From: an uncultured Sphingobacteriaceae bacterium
Lineage (GTDB): Bacteria > Bacteroidota > Bacteroidia > Sphingobacteriales > Sphingobacteriaceae
Assembly (NCBI GenBank): GCA_946480915.1
Contig: CAMLLO010000056.1
Location: 1-22,059, forward strand
Direction of reading: 5' to 3'
Length of the DNA: 22,059 nt
Positions within the stretch are counted from its first letter, which is position 1, and each line of letters opens with the position of its first letter. The translations under genes and the position numbers were made by a program. The notes beneath the pieces are model-generated. The model was not told the origin of the DNA. It was given only the letters and a program-made list of their open reading frames with translations, and searched no databases. This document shows positions 1 through 6,521 of this stretch, piece by piece.

Positions 1-99
1 GGTGATAGTCCCTGGGGTTCTTATTTTGGTTGTTTTAGAGACAAATACGGTATTGAATGGATTGTGGAATTTGACCCAAAATATAACGAAAAAGTATAA
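1..99 (+). CDS. VOC (PhnB/glyoxalase-like) protein, 3' end only
   Basis: The reading frame is open from base 1 to a TAA at 97-99 and gives the last 32 residues of a protein; the start lies outside the window. The piece WGSYFGCFRDKYGIEW is the usual last beta-strand region of PhnB-like members of the vicinal oxygen chelate (VOC) superfamily, where W/F-G-x-x-x-G-x-F-x-D-x-F/Y-G-x-x-W is common. These small cytoplasmic proteins often bind a metal or small molecule, and their substrates are mostly unknown. The family call rests on this short motif only, so a specific function cannot be given. Confidence 0.7.
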   Translation, partial: GDSPWGSYFGCFRDKYGIEWIVEFDPKYNEKV

Positions 100-110
100 G
101 GAGAAAAGAA

Positions 111-306
111 CGAGCGCCTAGTCGAGTAGGCGGCCGTGAGCTATAAGCCTGAGGCGCGCCTCTCACACCGTACGTAGGGGTCACGGATAATTGACGCGTA
201 GTGCTTTAATGAAAGTTAAGTCATTAGAATCGCCACCTTCGCCAAGCTCCGAAACGTTATGGGTATTTAAATGACCGAATATGGTCTGAGCCCCAAGGAC
301 TTAACA
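111..306 (+). other. GC-rich structured element, possible group II intron relic or structured RNA
   Basis: No credible reading frame is present, but the stretch is full of nested inverted repeats. CGCCTA (115-120) pairs with TAGGCG (127-132). CCGTGA (134-139) pairs with TCACGG (181-186) and encloses the perfect palindrome GAGGCGCGCCTC (151-162). GTTAAGTC (215-222) pairs with GACTTAAC (298-305) and encloses GACC/GGTC (273-276/283-286). From memory, the string GTGAGCTATAAGCC-GAGGCGCGCC-TCTCACACC-GTACGTA resembles conserved sequence beside group II intron/reverse transcriptase elements in Bacteroidota, but no reverse transcriptase is present here. A decayed intron end or an independent structured RNA both fit. 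Strand is assumed. Confidence 0.45.
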
Positions 307-318
307 TTATAACCCACC

Positions 319-585
319 ATGACAATTTATAAGTTTAAAGACTTTTATAATAGAATAGATGAAATTTTGTGGAAATATTGGGACCCTATAGGCGTTAACG
401 CCAATGAAGACATAGGGAATGAATATAAAACTTATACTCCGCACATATTCAGGTTGAAAACTAACAATTCAGATAAAGAAGAGATTTCAAAGAAGCTATT
501 TGAAATAGAGACCCAAACAATGGGTTTAGCCGGTAATATGGACCGTTGTACTCAAGTCGCAGAAAGAATACAACGGTTACGATAA
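319..585 (+). CDS. Small DUF1871-like hypothetical protein
   Basis: This 88-residue acidic protein has no signal peptide or membrane segment. The middle carries W-D-P-I-G-V (residues 21-26), then an E-Y-x-x-Y-x-P-x-I-F-x-L segment and a C-terminal E-T-Q-T-M-G-L helix region. This layout (WDPIGV, YxPxIF, IET.xMGL) recurs in small bacterial proteins that I associate with DUF1871; the function of that family is unknown to me. The gene sits between two copies of a palindromic GC-rich element, which suggests that it moved as a small accessory unit. A 9-bp inverted repeat (542-550/569-577) lies inside its last codons. The ATG at 319 has no clear ribosome binding site, as is usual in Bacteroidota. 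Confidence 0.6.
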   Translation: MTIYKFKDFYNRIDEILWKYWDPIGVNANEDIGNEYKTYTPHIFRLKTNNSDKEEISKKLFEIETQTMGLAGNMDRCTQVAERIQRLR

Positions 586-605
586 GCATTTAAATCAGCC
601 ACTAC

Positions 606-654
606 TCGAGTAGGCGCACCGTGAGCCATAAATCCGCAAGATTGACTAATGGTT
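606..654 (+). repeat. Second, partial copy of the 111-306 element
   Basis: TCGAGTAGGCG (606-616) followed by CCGTGAGCCATAA (619-631) matches the core of the upstream element (122-146) with only a few changes. The downstream sequence has diverged. Here a small hairpin forms instead: CCAT (626-629) with ATGG (649-652), and AATC (631-634) with GATT (640-643). CTACTCGAGTAG (602-613) is itself a perfect palindrome. The copy starts 16 bases after the stop codon of the small gene and ends shortly before the TfoX-like gene, so the two copies bracket the small gene. Confidence 0.5.
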
Positions 655-679
655 AAAAGCATAAAAAATACGACATCTC

Positions 680-1039
680 ATGACTTATGACACACATCTT
701 GCCGACAGGATAAGAGAATATCTTGCGGAATCGCCCAAACTTAAAACTGAAGAAAAACTTAAAATTAAAGAGACGAAAATGTTTCGTGGACTTACCTTTA
801 TGGTTAATGGAAAAATGTGTATAGGTGTAAGTGGCGAGAATTTAATGTGTCGTTTTAACCCCGCTTTACAAAATAATATTGCCGGAAAAAAGGGCTTTCA
901 GCCAATGATAATGAAAGGAAAAGAGTTGAAAGGATACTGCTATATTAACCCGGACGGTGTTCAATCAAGAAGTGATTTTGAATATTGGATTAACTTATGT
1001 TTAGCGTTTAATTCAGAAGCGAAATCTTCAAAACGATAA
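680..1039 (+). CDS. TfoX/Sxy N-terminal domain protein
   Basis: The 119-residue protein matches the TfoX N-terminal domain. It has a short helix-rich start (HLADRIREYL), then KMFRGLTFMVNGKMCIGVSG (about residues 33-52), then LMCRFNP, and it ends in a FEYWINLCLAF helix. The family motif is M-F-G-G-x-x-F-M-x-x-G-x-M; this copy has Arg in place of the first Gly. The C-terminal helix-hairpin domain of full-length TfoX competence regulators is missing, as in most stand-alone family members, whose role is not established. It probably is not a competence regulator. Its neighbours (VOC, DUF1871-like, palindromic elements) give no pathway link. Confidence 0.85.
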   Translation: MTYDTHLADRIREYLAESPKLKTEEKLKIKETKMFRGLTFMVNGKMCIGVSGENLMCRFNPALQNNIAGKKGFQPMIMKGKELKGYCYINPDGVQSRSDFEYWINLCLAFNSEAKSSKR

Positions 1040-1211
1040 ACAAAAAACAGCTCGATCACACCTTTGCTGCATTGCTTTTTAACGGCGAAACCCAATAACG
1101 CTGAGAAATATATTCCCAGCTTTACAATCTCCAAATAGTACAAGCCATAAGCTTAGGTTTTTAGTTTTAAGATAGAAATCAATCCATCTAATTGTCTTAA
1201 AATTTACTCTT

Positions 1212-1751
1212 ATGAAAAACTTTTTTTCAACCACCATCCTGCTCGTTGCATCGTTACTAACGGGATATTCGCAACAAACCAAAAGTACGGCAGCCATGAA
1301 TAAAGCCATAGCTGCTAAGATCTTCAAAGCATTTGACGAAGGAGATGTCAATGCATTGGACAAGCTAATTGCAAAAGATGCTGTTTCGCATTCAGAAATG
1401 CCGCCCGAAATAAAAACCACAGGATTAGAAGCTGTAAAGGAGATGAGCAGAATGCACAAAGCCGCATTCCCGGACATTAAAACTACGGTACATGTAATGG
1501 GGGTGGCGGGTGACACTGTAATGGCTTACTTTACTTCTACAGGCACTAATTCAGGCCCCTTCATGGGCAAGCCCGCCACGAATAAACGAATCAATTTCGA
1601 GGGCGTTGATATTATTCGGTTTAAAAATGGAAAGGCTGTTGAACACTGGGGTGTTTACGACAATTTAAAAATGATGCAACAGTTAGGCATGATGCCGCCG
1701 CCGCCGCCCCCTGCCACTGCTCCAGTAAATCCGGGTATGGGTCCAAAATAA
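1212..1751 (+). CDS. Secreted SnoaL-like / ester cyclase family protein with polyproline tail
   Basis: This 179-residue protein starts with a signal peptide (MKNFFSTTILLVASLLTGYS, likely cleaved near residue 20). A SnoaL-like fold of the NTF2 superfamily follows at about residues 27-155. Supporting segments are KIFKAFDEGDVNALDKLIA, the H-S-E-M-P region, the A-F-P-D-I-K strand start, the FEGVDIIRFKNGKAVEHWGV ending and a W-G-x-x-D-x-x-x-x-x-x-Q-L-G close. This is the profile of 'ester cyclase' or predicted polyketide cyclase-like proteins; most have no known substrate. The tail after residue 160 has six consecutive prolines (162-167) coded by a CCG-rich run. Export to the periplasm is inferred from the signal peptide. 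Confidence 0.85.
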   Translation: MKNFFSTTILLVASLLTGYSQQTKSTAAMNKAIAAKIFKAFDEGDVNALDKLIAKDAVSHSEMPPEIKTTGLEAVKEMSRMHKAAFPDIKTTVHVMGVAGDTVMAYFTSTGTNSGPFMGKPATNKRINFEGVDIIRFKNGKAVEHWGVYDNLKMMQQLGMMPPPPPPATAPVNPGMGPK

Positions 1752-1787
1752 AAAGATTAATAAAGAAACTTCTAAATAACTACCGTC

Positions 1788-2084
1788 ATGTATATAATCC
1801 GAGATATTTTTCAGCTAAAATTTGGTCATTTTAAGGATGCCCGGGACTTACTAGACCAGGCTGTAAACACCGGCATTATGCCGAAAACTGAATCCGTCCG
1901 GCTGTTAAGCGATTTTACGGGTCACTCGTACCGACTGATCTTCGAAGAACAATATAACTCTTTGGCTGATTATGAACAGTCCTTGAATTCGGGAATGGCC
2001 CAGGATGAATGGAAAAACTGGTACGAACGGTTTAAACAGCACGTAGACAGTTCGTATAGAGAAATCCTAAAACTGCTTAGCTAA
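1788..2084 (+). CDS. NIPSNAP-like dimeric alpha-beta barrel protein
   Basis: The 98-residue cytoplasmic protein has the pattern of a single ferredoxin-like (dimeric alpha-beta barrel) domain. A first strand and helix (IRDIFQLKFGHFKDARDLLD) is followed by a predicted strand with LLSDFTGHSYRLIFEEQYNS, and then a helix with W-K-N-W-Y-E-R-F. Small NIPSNAP-like proteins of Bacteroidota read this way. The fold is a guess from pattern, not from catalytic residues, and no reaction can be named. It lies 36 bases behind the SnoaL-like gene on the same strand and may be cotranscribed with it. Confidence 0.5.
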   Translation: MYIIRDIFQLKFGHFKDARDLLDQAVNTGIMPKTESVRLLSDFTGHSYRLIFEEQYNSLADYEQSLNSGMAQDEWKNWYERFKQHVDSSYREILKLLS

Positions 2085-2461
2085 TTCTATTTATCGATTT
2101 TTTATCTCCTATCGCCGCCTCTATCAACACGGAGCAGCTATAGGAGATATCTGTGTATTCTGCAATTTTCAGGCCTGCGAGTTATTGACTAAGCAATACC
2201 TGAAAATTCCCTGTGCAGGGAAATCAAATAGTAAAACTATCCCGCAACATCCACCGAGAGTATGCCCCCGGCAAGGGCATAAATTGAAAGCGCTCGTTAA
2301 GTCGCCGGAGGGCTCTATATTTTTTCGGCAGTTCTTGGGATCAGTGAACAACTGAATTTACAATTTCTATATTTCAGATTTAAATCTTATTATTTTGTAT
2401 TTTTATTTCATAAAACATATTAAAAACAAGCTGATTACTAGAACAAATAGTAAAGCTATAA
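2085..2461 (+). other. Non-coding gap with several hairpins
   Basis: I see no convincing gene in these 377 bases. A 60-codon minus-strand frame (2169-2351) is Cys- and Pro-rich and unlike a real protein. Inverted repeats stand out: ATCTCCTAT (2104-2112) with ATAGGAGAT (2140-2148), nine perfect pairs around a 27-base loop; CCCT/AGGG (2209-2212/2217-2220); and ATGCCC (2262-2267) with GGGCAT (2275-2280). None is followed by a T-run. The last 100 bases are AT-rich and probably hold the promoter of the acetyltransferase gene, but no clean -7 box was found. Confidence 0.5.
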
Positions 2462-2986
2462 ATGGAAAAAGAAAAGATCAGACTTAGAGCTTTAACAAAG
2501 GAGGATGCGAAAACTTCCTGGAACTGGCGCAACAATGAGGGAATAAAATACTTTTATTCCGGGCACCCGTTTCCCGTAAACCTTGAAAAAGAAGAAGCCT
2601 GGCTTTCTAGTCTACTCGAGTCCGATATCCCCATTGCCTCTTTCGGTATTGATGAAATTGAAAGCGGAAAATTCATTGGAATGGCCTTTCTTAAGAATAT
2701 AAACATGATTCATAGAAATGCTGAAATCGCCATTTTTATTGGTGAAGAAAATGCAACGGGCAAAGGCTATGCTAAGGAGGCAACTCTCAAAACGATTGAT
2801 TTTGCATTCAACGAACTAAATTTAAACAGGATTTATCTAACCGTTCAGGAAGATAATCTCAATGCTATAAAGCTTTACGAAAAATGTAAGTTCATTAAAG
2901 AAGCATTATTGCGAGAGGCGACTTTCAAAAGAGGCAGATACGTAAATGCGATCTTAATGTCAATCCTTCGCTCAGAATACTCATAG
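2462..2986 (+). CDS. GNAT family N-acetyltransferase (RimJ/RimL type)
   Basis: This 174-residue cytoplasmic enzyme would transfer an acetyl group from acetyl-CoA to an amine. Residues 4-20 (KIRLRALTKEDAKTSWNW) form the usual RimJ/RimL-like opening. The acetyl-CoA pyrophosphate loop is at about 96-107 (E-N-A-T-G-K-G-Y-A-K-E-A, fitting the Q/R-x-x-G-x-G/A motif A with an E-N start). The late motif N-x-x-A-I-K-L-Y-E-K-C-K-F (132-144) is the typical strand-5/helix region. The length is normal for the family. The substrate cannot be told from sequence; neighbours give no hint. A short inverted repeat (ATAGGA 2983-2988 with TCCTAT 2997-3002) overlaps the stop codon. Confidence 0.88.
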   Translation: MEKEKIRLRALTKEDAKTSWNWRNNEGIKYFYSGHPFPVNLEKEEAWLSSLLESDIPIASFGIDEIESGKFIGMAFLKNINMIHRNAEIAIFIGEENATGKGYAKEATLKTIDFAFNELNLNRIYLTVQEDNLNAIKLYEKCKFIKEALLREATFKRGRYVNAILMSILRSEYS

Positions 2987-3306
2987 GATCAGACTCTCCT
3001 ATCCTCCATTTCGCGATTAATACAGGTTTGCTGGGTTTACACATTTTACAATTTTTCACACTTTCTTAATTATCCTGTACAGTTTGTGTTTAGCCAAAAT
3101 GATGTAAAACCATGTATGTATTGGAGTCTCCGGAACTGGAAACCGTAATCCAGTTCAAGGGGATTGAATCTGCAAAGTGACGAAACACAAATATTTAAGG
3201 ACAGATTTGTAGAATTAAGTGACGAGACTTAGATAATCGGTCAATAAATCGCTCATCGCATACGCAAATCATCTTTTATGTGATATTTTTTTTCGATATT
3301 AATATC
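2987..3306 (+). other. Non-coding gap before the SulP gene with a perfect 8-bp hairpin
   Basis: No gene is supported in this stretch. GAACTGGA (3133-3140) and TCCAGTTC (3149-3156) form a perfect eight-pair stem with an 8-base loop, about 150 bases upstream of the transporter start. The hairpin lies inside a 22-codon frame starting ATG at 3113, which is too short to call. The stem could be a leader structure of the SulP mRNA or a leftover of a mobile element. No T-run follows it, so it is not an intrinsic terminator. Confidence 0.4.
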
Positions 3307-4866
3307 ATGATTTTTCTTAGCAGAAGGACGAAATATTACCTTTTGTCCTTTATCAAACACGACTTCAAAGCAAGTATTACTGTTTTTTTTGTTGCCTTAC
3401 CACTTTGTTTAGGCATATCATTGGCTTCTAATGCTCCTCTTTATTCGGGACTCATGGCCGGAATTATCGGTGGCCTTATTGTTACGCTTATCAGCAAATC
3501 AGAATTAAGCGTTAGCGGACCGGCAGCGGGTTTAACTGCTATTTGCGCTGCTGCCATTACACAGTTGGGAGCAGTCGAGATCTTTTTTCTATCTGTTGCA
3601 GTAGCCGGACTTTTACAAATACTTCTGGGTGTTTTAAAGCTTGGAGGCTTTACTCATTTTATTCCATCGGCCGTTATAAAAGGGATGCTCGCTGCGATAG
3701 GAATTATTCTTATATCAAAACAAATTCCTTTATTAATTGGATATGATAAACCCGATTTCTGGACAAATGAATTATTCAACATTTTCACTTTCAAATACGA
3801 CTACAAGCACCTTACAAATCTCTATCGGCACATTTCAGCAGCGTCCATACTCATTGCCATAAGTTCCATCGCTTTGCTGATAGTTTGGAAAAAAACCTTA
3901 GCCAAGAAAGTAACGTTTCTACCAACTTCTTTCATTACCGTTATTTTCGGAGTTATAATTGCATTGCTTTTTAAAACGTTTCCACCCTTCTTTCATTTAA
4001 GTTCCAGTCAATTCGTAAGCATTCCTCACGGCATTTTTTCTGAGATAAAATTCCCAAAATTCTCCGCCCTTTTCAGCGATGCAGAAATCTGGCGCAATGC
4101 CGTTATTATTTGTTTTGTAGCAAGTCTTGAAACATTATTGAGTGTCGCGGCAATTGACAAACTCGATCCATACAATAGAATTACGCCCCAAAACAGAGAA
4201 CTGATTGCTCAGGGAACGGGAAATTTTTTAAGCGGTCTGCTCGGAGGCATCCCAATTACAGCTGTGATTGTGCGTAGTTCTGCAAATGCCGAGGCTGGCG
4301 CAAAAACTAAATTATCGTCATTTGTTCATGGCCTCTGGTTATTGCTTGCAATAGTGTTTGCTATTCCCATAATCAATTATATTCCGTACTGTGTGCTCGC
4401 CGTAATTCTTATCCGCACCGGGTACAACCTGGCCAAACCTAAAATGATCATCGCAGTGTATAAACAAGGTAGGGAGCAATTCCTTCCCTTTATCGTAACC
4501 GTCGTATCTATCCTCGCTACCGATCTGCTTATCGGAGTTTTAATTGGAATTGCTTATTCAATCTATTTTTTGGTTAAACACACCTATCGGGCTGGATTTA
4601 TTATCAAAGAGATGAACCAGGGTCACACGAAACATCTTACCATCGATCTTGCCTTAAATGTTAGTTTTCTGAATAAAATGAAATTTCTGGAGATGCTAGA
4701 TCGTTTGCCTGATTACGCCATTGTAGATATTAACGGCGCAAATAGCGTTTATATCGACCGGGATGTTTTAGAAATTATTCAGGAGTTTAAATCAAAAGCA
4801 TTGCGCAAACACATACAATTAACGCTAATCAACATTCCCGAAGTTGAAACCATTGTGCTACATTAA
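3307..4866 (+). CDS. SulP family inorganic anion transporter (SLC26-like)
   Basis: This inner-membrane protein of 519 residues belongs to the SulP/SLC26 family, which moves sulfate, bicarbonate or other anions by symport or exchange. The signature FFVALPLCLGISLASNAPLY opens transmembrane segment 1, and SGPAAGLTA near residues 70-78 is the conserved substrate-site helix region. Many hydrophobic segments follow, and AIDKLDPYNRITPQNRELIA plus the NFLSGLLGGIP segment are typical of the bacterial BicA/YchM-like branch. A short STAS-like domain closes the protein (about 440-519). I chose the ATG at 3307; a GTG at 3280 would add nine hydrophobic residues. No carbonic anhydrase gene is adjacent, so the anion stays open. 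Confidence 0.92.
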   Translation: MIFLSRRTKYYLLSFIKHDFKASITVFFVALPLCLGISLASNAPLYSGLMAGIIGGLIVTLISKSELSVSGPAAGLTAICAAAITQLGAVEIFFLSVAVAGLLQILLGVLKLGGFTHFIPSAVIKGMLAAIGIILISKQIPLLIGYDKPDFWTNELFNIFTFKYDYKHLTNLYRHISAASILIAISSIALLIVWKKTLAKKVTFLPTSFITVIFGVIIALLFKTFPPFFHLSSSQFVSIPHGIFSEIKFPKFSALFSDAEIWRNAVIICFVASLETLLSVAAIDKLDPYNRITPQNRELIAQGTGNFLSGLLGGIPITAVIVRSSANAEAGAKTKLSSFVHGLWLLLAIVFAIPIINYIPYCVLAVILIRTGYNLAKPKMIIAVYKQGREQFLPFIVTVVSILATDLLIGVLIGIAYSIYFLVKHTYRAGFIIKEMNQGHTKHLTIDLALNVSFLNKMKFLEMLDRLPDYAIVDINGANSVYIDRDVLEIIQEFKSKALRKHIQLTLINIPEVETIVLH

Positions 4867-4956
4867 AAAATTTCAAACATTTGCGGAACAGATCAGTCAT
4901 TAGCTCTAGTAATTTGTCGCAATTTATTAAACAAATAACTTTTAACATCACTAATT

Positions 4957-5388
4957 ATGAAGGATGAACCAGTTATAATTGAACAAGTTCTTGATGCCCC
5001 TGTTGAAAAGGTTTGGAATGCTATTACTGATAAAAATCAGATGAAGCAATGGTATTTCAACATTCCGGATTTCAAGCCTGAACCCGGTCATGAATTTCAA
5101 TTTGAAGCCGGCGCCGAAAATAAAATGTACCTGCACCTATGCAAAATAACAGAGATCATTCCGAATCAAAAGCTATCGCACAGCTGGCGATATGACGGTT
5201 ACGAAGGTAATTCGCATGTAACCTGGGAGCTATTTGCCGAGGGAAATAAAACAAGGGTAAAACTAACTCATGAAGGCCTCGAAACATTCCCCACCAGTAA
5301 CCCTGATCTGGCAAAACACAACTTTATTGCGGGTTGGACAGATATTGTCGGATCTAGTTTGCCCAAATTCCTTGAAACGGCAAAATAA
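4957..5388 (+). CDS. SRPBCC / AHSA1 family protein
   Basis: The 143-residue soluble protein shows the START-like SRPBCC fold in its AHSA1 form. It opens with the strand and helix VLDAPVEKVWNAITDKNQMK, followed by QWYFNIPDFKPEPGHEF. It then has LSHSWRYDGYEGNSHVTWEL and VKLTHEGL, and ends in the long C-terminal helix after GW (AGWTDIVGSSLPKFLET). Proteins of this family bind hydrophobic ligands in a deep pocket or act as Hsp90-activator homologues; most bacterial members are uncharacterised. It lies 90 bases after the transporter gene and 64 bases before the DUF2007 gene. Confidence 0.88.
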   Translation: MKDEPVIIEQVLDAPVEKVWNAITDKNQMKQWYFNIPDFKPEPGHEFQFEAGAENKMYLHLCKITEIIPNQKLSHSWRYDGYEGNSHVTWELFAEGNKTRVKLTHEGLETFPTSNPDLAKHNFIAGWTDIVGSSLPKFLETAK

Positions 5389-5440
5389 TAGCAGGTTTAA
5401 AATGCCTTTTAATGGCACTCTGATCTTACTCATAAATTTA

Positions 5441-5448
5441 TACCTTTA
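5441..5448 (+). promoter_or_regulatory. Candidate -7 box almost touching the DUF2007 start codon
   Basis: TACCTTTA differs from the Bacteroidota -7 consensus TAnnTTTG only in its last base, and it ends four bases before the ATG at 5453. If used, transcription would begin at or near the start codon and give a leaderless mRNA. No clear -33 TTTG is visible at the right distance, so this is weak. Confidence 0.3.
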
Positions 5449-5452
5449 TTAA

Positions 5453-5722
5453 ATGTCTGATCAAAATAATATTAAACCCATACAAGTATTTGCCGGAGAA
5501 TTTTGGCAAGCTTCGTTAATAAAACAGCTATTAGAGGACAACAACATCCCGGCATTTATGGAAAATGAGCACATGGGCAGCATTGCACCATGGAGAATTG
5601 AGCCAGGAGGCTTTAACCCATTTAAAGTGATCATTTCAAATGAGCAGTACGACCTGGCGCTAAAACTGATTGAAGAGTTTGATAGTGCACCTGATGAACA
5701 AGATGCTAACTCTGGGGTATAA
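5453..5722 (+). CDS. DUF2007 domain protein (putative signal-transducing protein)
   Basis: This 89-residue protein fits DUF2007. The opening I-Q-V-F-A-G-E-F-W-Q-A-S-L-I-K-Q-L-L-E is followed by a non-polar strand with N-I-P-A-F-M-E-N. The close is F-K-V-I-I-S-N-E-Q-Y-D-L-A-L-K-L-I-E-E-F. The family has a PII-like ferredoxin fold and is annotated only as putative signal transduction; no ligand is known. Its stop codon TAA shares its last base with the ATG of the following DinB-like gene (TAATG), which points to translational coupling of the two. Confidence 0.85.
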   Translation: MSDQNNIKPIQVFAGEFWQASLIKQLLEDNNIPAFMENEHMGSIAPWRIEPGGFNPFKVIISNEQYDLALKLIEEFDSAPDEQDANSGV

Positions 5723-6168
5723 TGAAAGAGATAAGCAGCAAACTGATCGGTTTATGTGATACTATCCCTGCGATATTGAAAACGATACCTGCCGAAGAAT
5801 TCTCATTAAAACCCGTCCCACATAAATGGTCAAAGAAAGAGATTTTGGGTCATCTGATAGACTCAGCCGCAAACAATCACCAGCGATTTATCAGGGCTCA
5901 GTTTGAAACGCCGGTAATATTTTATGAACAAGATCTTTGGGTCAGCATCCAAAACTATCAATCAGAAAGTCCTGAACTTTTAATATTCCTTTGGGAAGCT
6001 TATAACAGACACCTCGCGCATGTGATTGAGCAGGTTCCTCAACAAAATCTTTCAAAAACATCGATCGGGAAAGATGGGACAGCATGTACACTCGAATTTC
6101 TAATAAACGATTATTTGAATCACCTGGAATTTCATTTAGAACAAATCTGCATTTCCGATCAAAATTGA
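5722..6168 (+). CDS. DinB-like (DinB_2) metal-binding four-helix protein
   Basis: The 148-residue soluble protein has the DinB/YfiT-like four-helix bundle. PHKWSKKEILGHLIDSA (about 34-50) is the hallmark of the family. The three likely metal ligands are His44 in GHLIDSA and His134 and His138 in LNHLEFHLEQI near the C-terminus. Related proteins are thiol-dependent transferases or stress-induced proteins of unknown activity; the substrate cannot be read from sequence. The start overlaps the stop of the DUF2007 gene by one base, so the two are most likely one transcription unit. Confidence 0.88.
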   Translation: MKEISSKLIGLCDTIPAILKTIPAEEFSLKPVPHKWSKKEILGHLIDSAANNHQRFIRAQFETPVIFYEQDLWVSIQNYQSESPELLIFLWEAYNRHLAHVIEQVPQQNLSKTSIGKDGTACTLEFLINDYLNHLEFHLEQICISDQN

Positions 6169-6521
6169 ATCGCTAATCTTTGAATTAATTTTCCGCCTTT
6201 TCAGAGAAATCAGTCTAAAAAACACGTTAATTCTACGCGGCTCATTAAATCCCGGAAAAAAAATTACTATTTATCCTTCTGCTTCATCATTCCCTGATCG
6301 AACATCATGGGGCAGGATGTAGAAACACATCCATTTTATATGATACAGACCAAAAAACATCAAAACACCATCGTCTAAAGATGGCGTAATTAGATTTTAT
6401 ATCATCTGTCTGATCAAAAGACCAGGGAATTTGTCTACATATTATAAAATATCCAAAAGAATTTCCTTCAACCCTATCATTTTTTTAACTTGGACGCATT
6501 GTTAATCAAATAAAGAAAATA
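6169..6521 (+). other. Non-coding gap upstream of mdh
   Basis: These 353 AT-rich bases hold no acceptable gene. Two small hairpins are visible: GGATGT (6315-6320) with ACATCC (6327-6332), and CCATC (6368-6372) with GATGG (6380-6384). The nonamer ATTTTATAT occurs twice, about 60 bases apart. The mdh promoter must lie here, but no box matching TAnnTTTG was found close to the start codon. On the minus strand a short frame reads ...NGCVSTSCPMMFDQGMMKQK and stops, with no start codon; this could be the end of a lost gene, or chance. Confidence 0.4.

Noticed and set aside
580..660. Integron-type attC sites around the small accessory genes
   Set aside because: Small VOC, TfoX and hypothetical genes are typical cassettes, but no proper GTTRRRY/RYYYAAC pair flanks the stems and no integrase is present.
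1079..1516. 145-codon minus-strand frame opposite the SnoaL-like gene
   Set aside because: It overlaps a well supported plus-strand gene, has no family motif and its composition (Ala/Ser/Cys-rich) fits a shadow of that gene.
2169..2351. 60-codon minus-strand frame in the gap before the acetyltransferase gene
   Set aside because: Cys/Pro/Gly-rich sequence with no motif, crossing hairpins; more likely chance in non-coding DNA.
3113..3181. 22-codon frame MYVLESPELETV... upstream of SulP
   Set aside because: Too short, with no ribosome binding site, and it runs across the hairpin; the base pairing explains the sequence better.
5270..5452. 60-codon plus frame overlapping the SRPBCC gene end
   Set aside because: Lies mostly inside the SRPBCC gene in another frame and the sequence shows no domain.
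6200..6350. Minus-strand frame ending ...STSCPMMFDQGMMKQK
   Set aside because: No start codon in frame before an upstream stop; at best a gene remnant.
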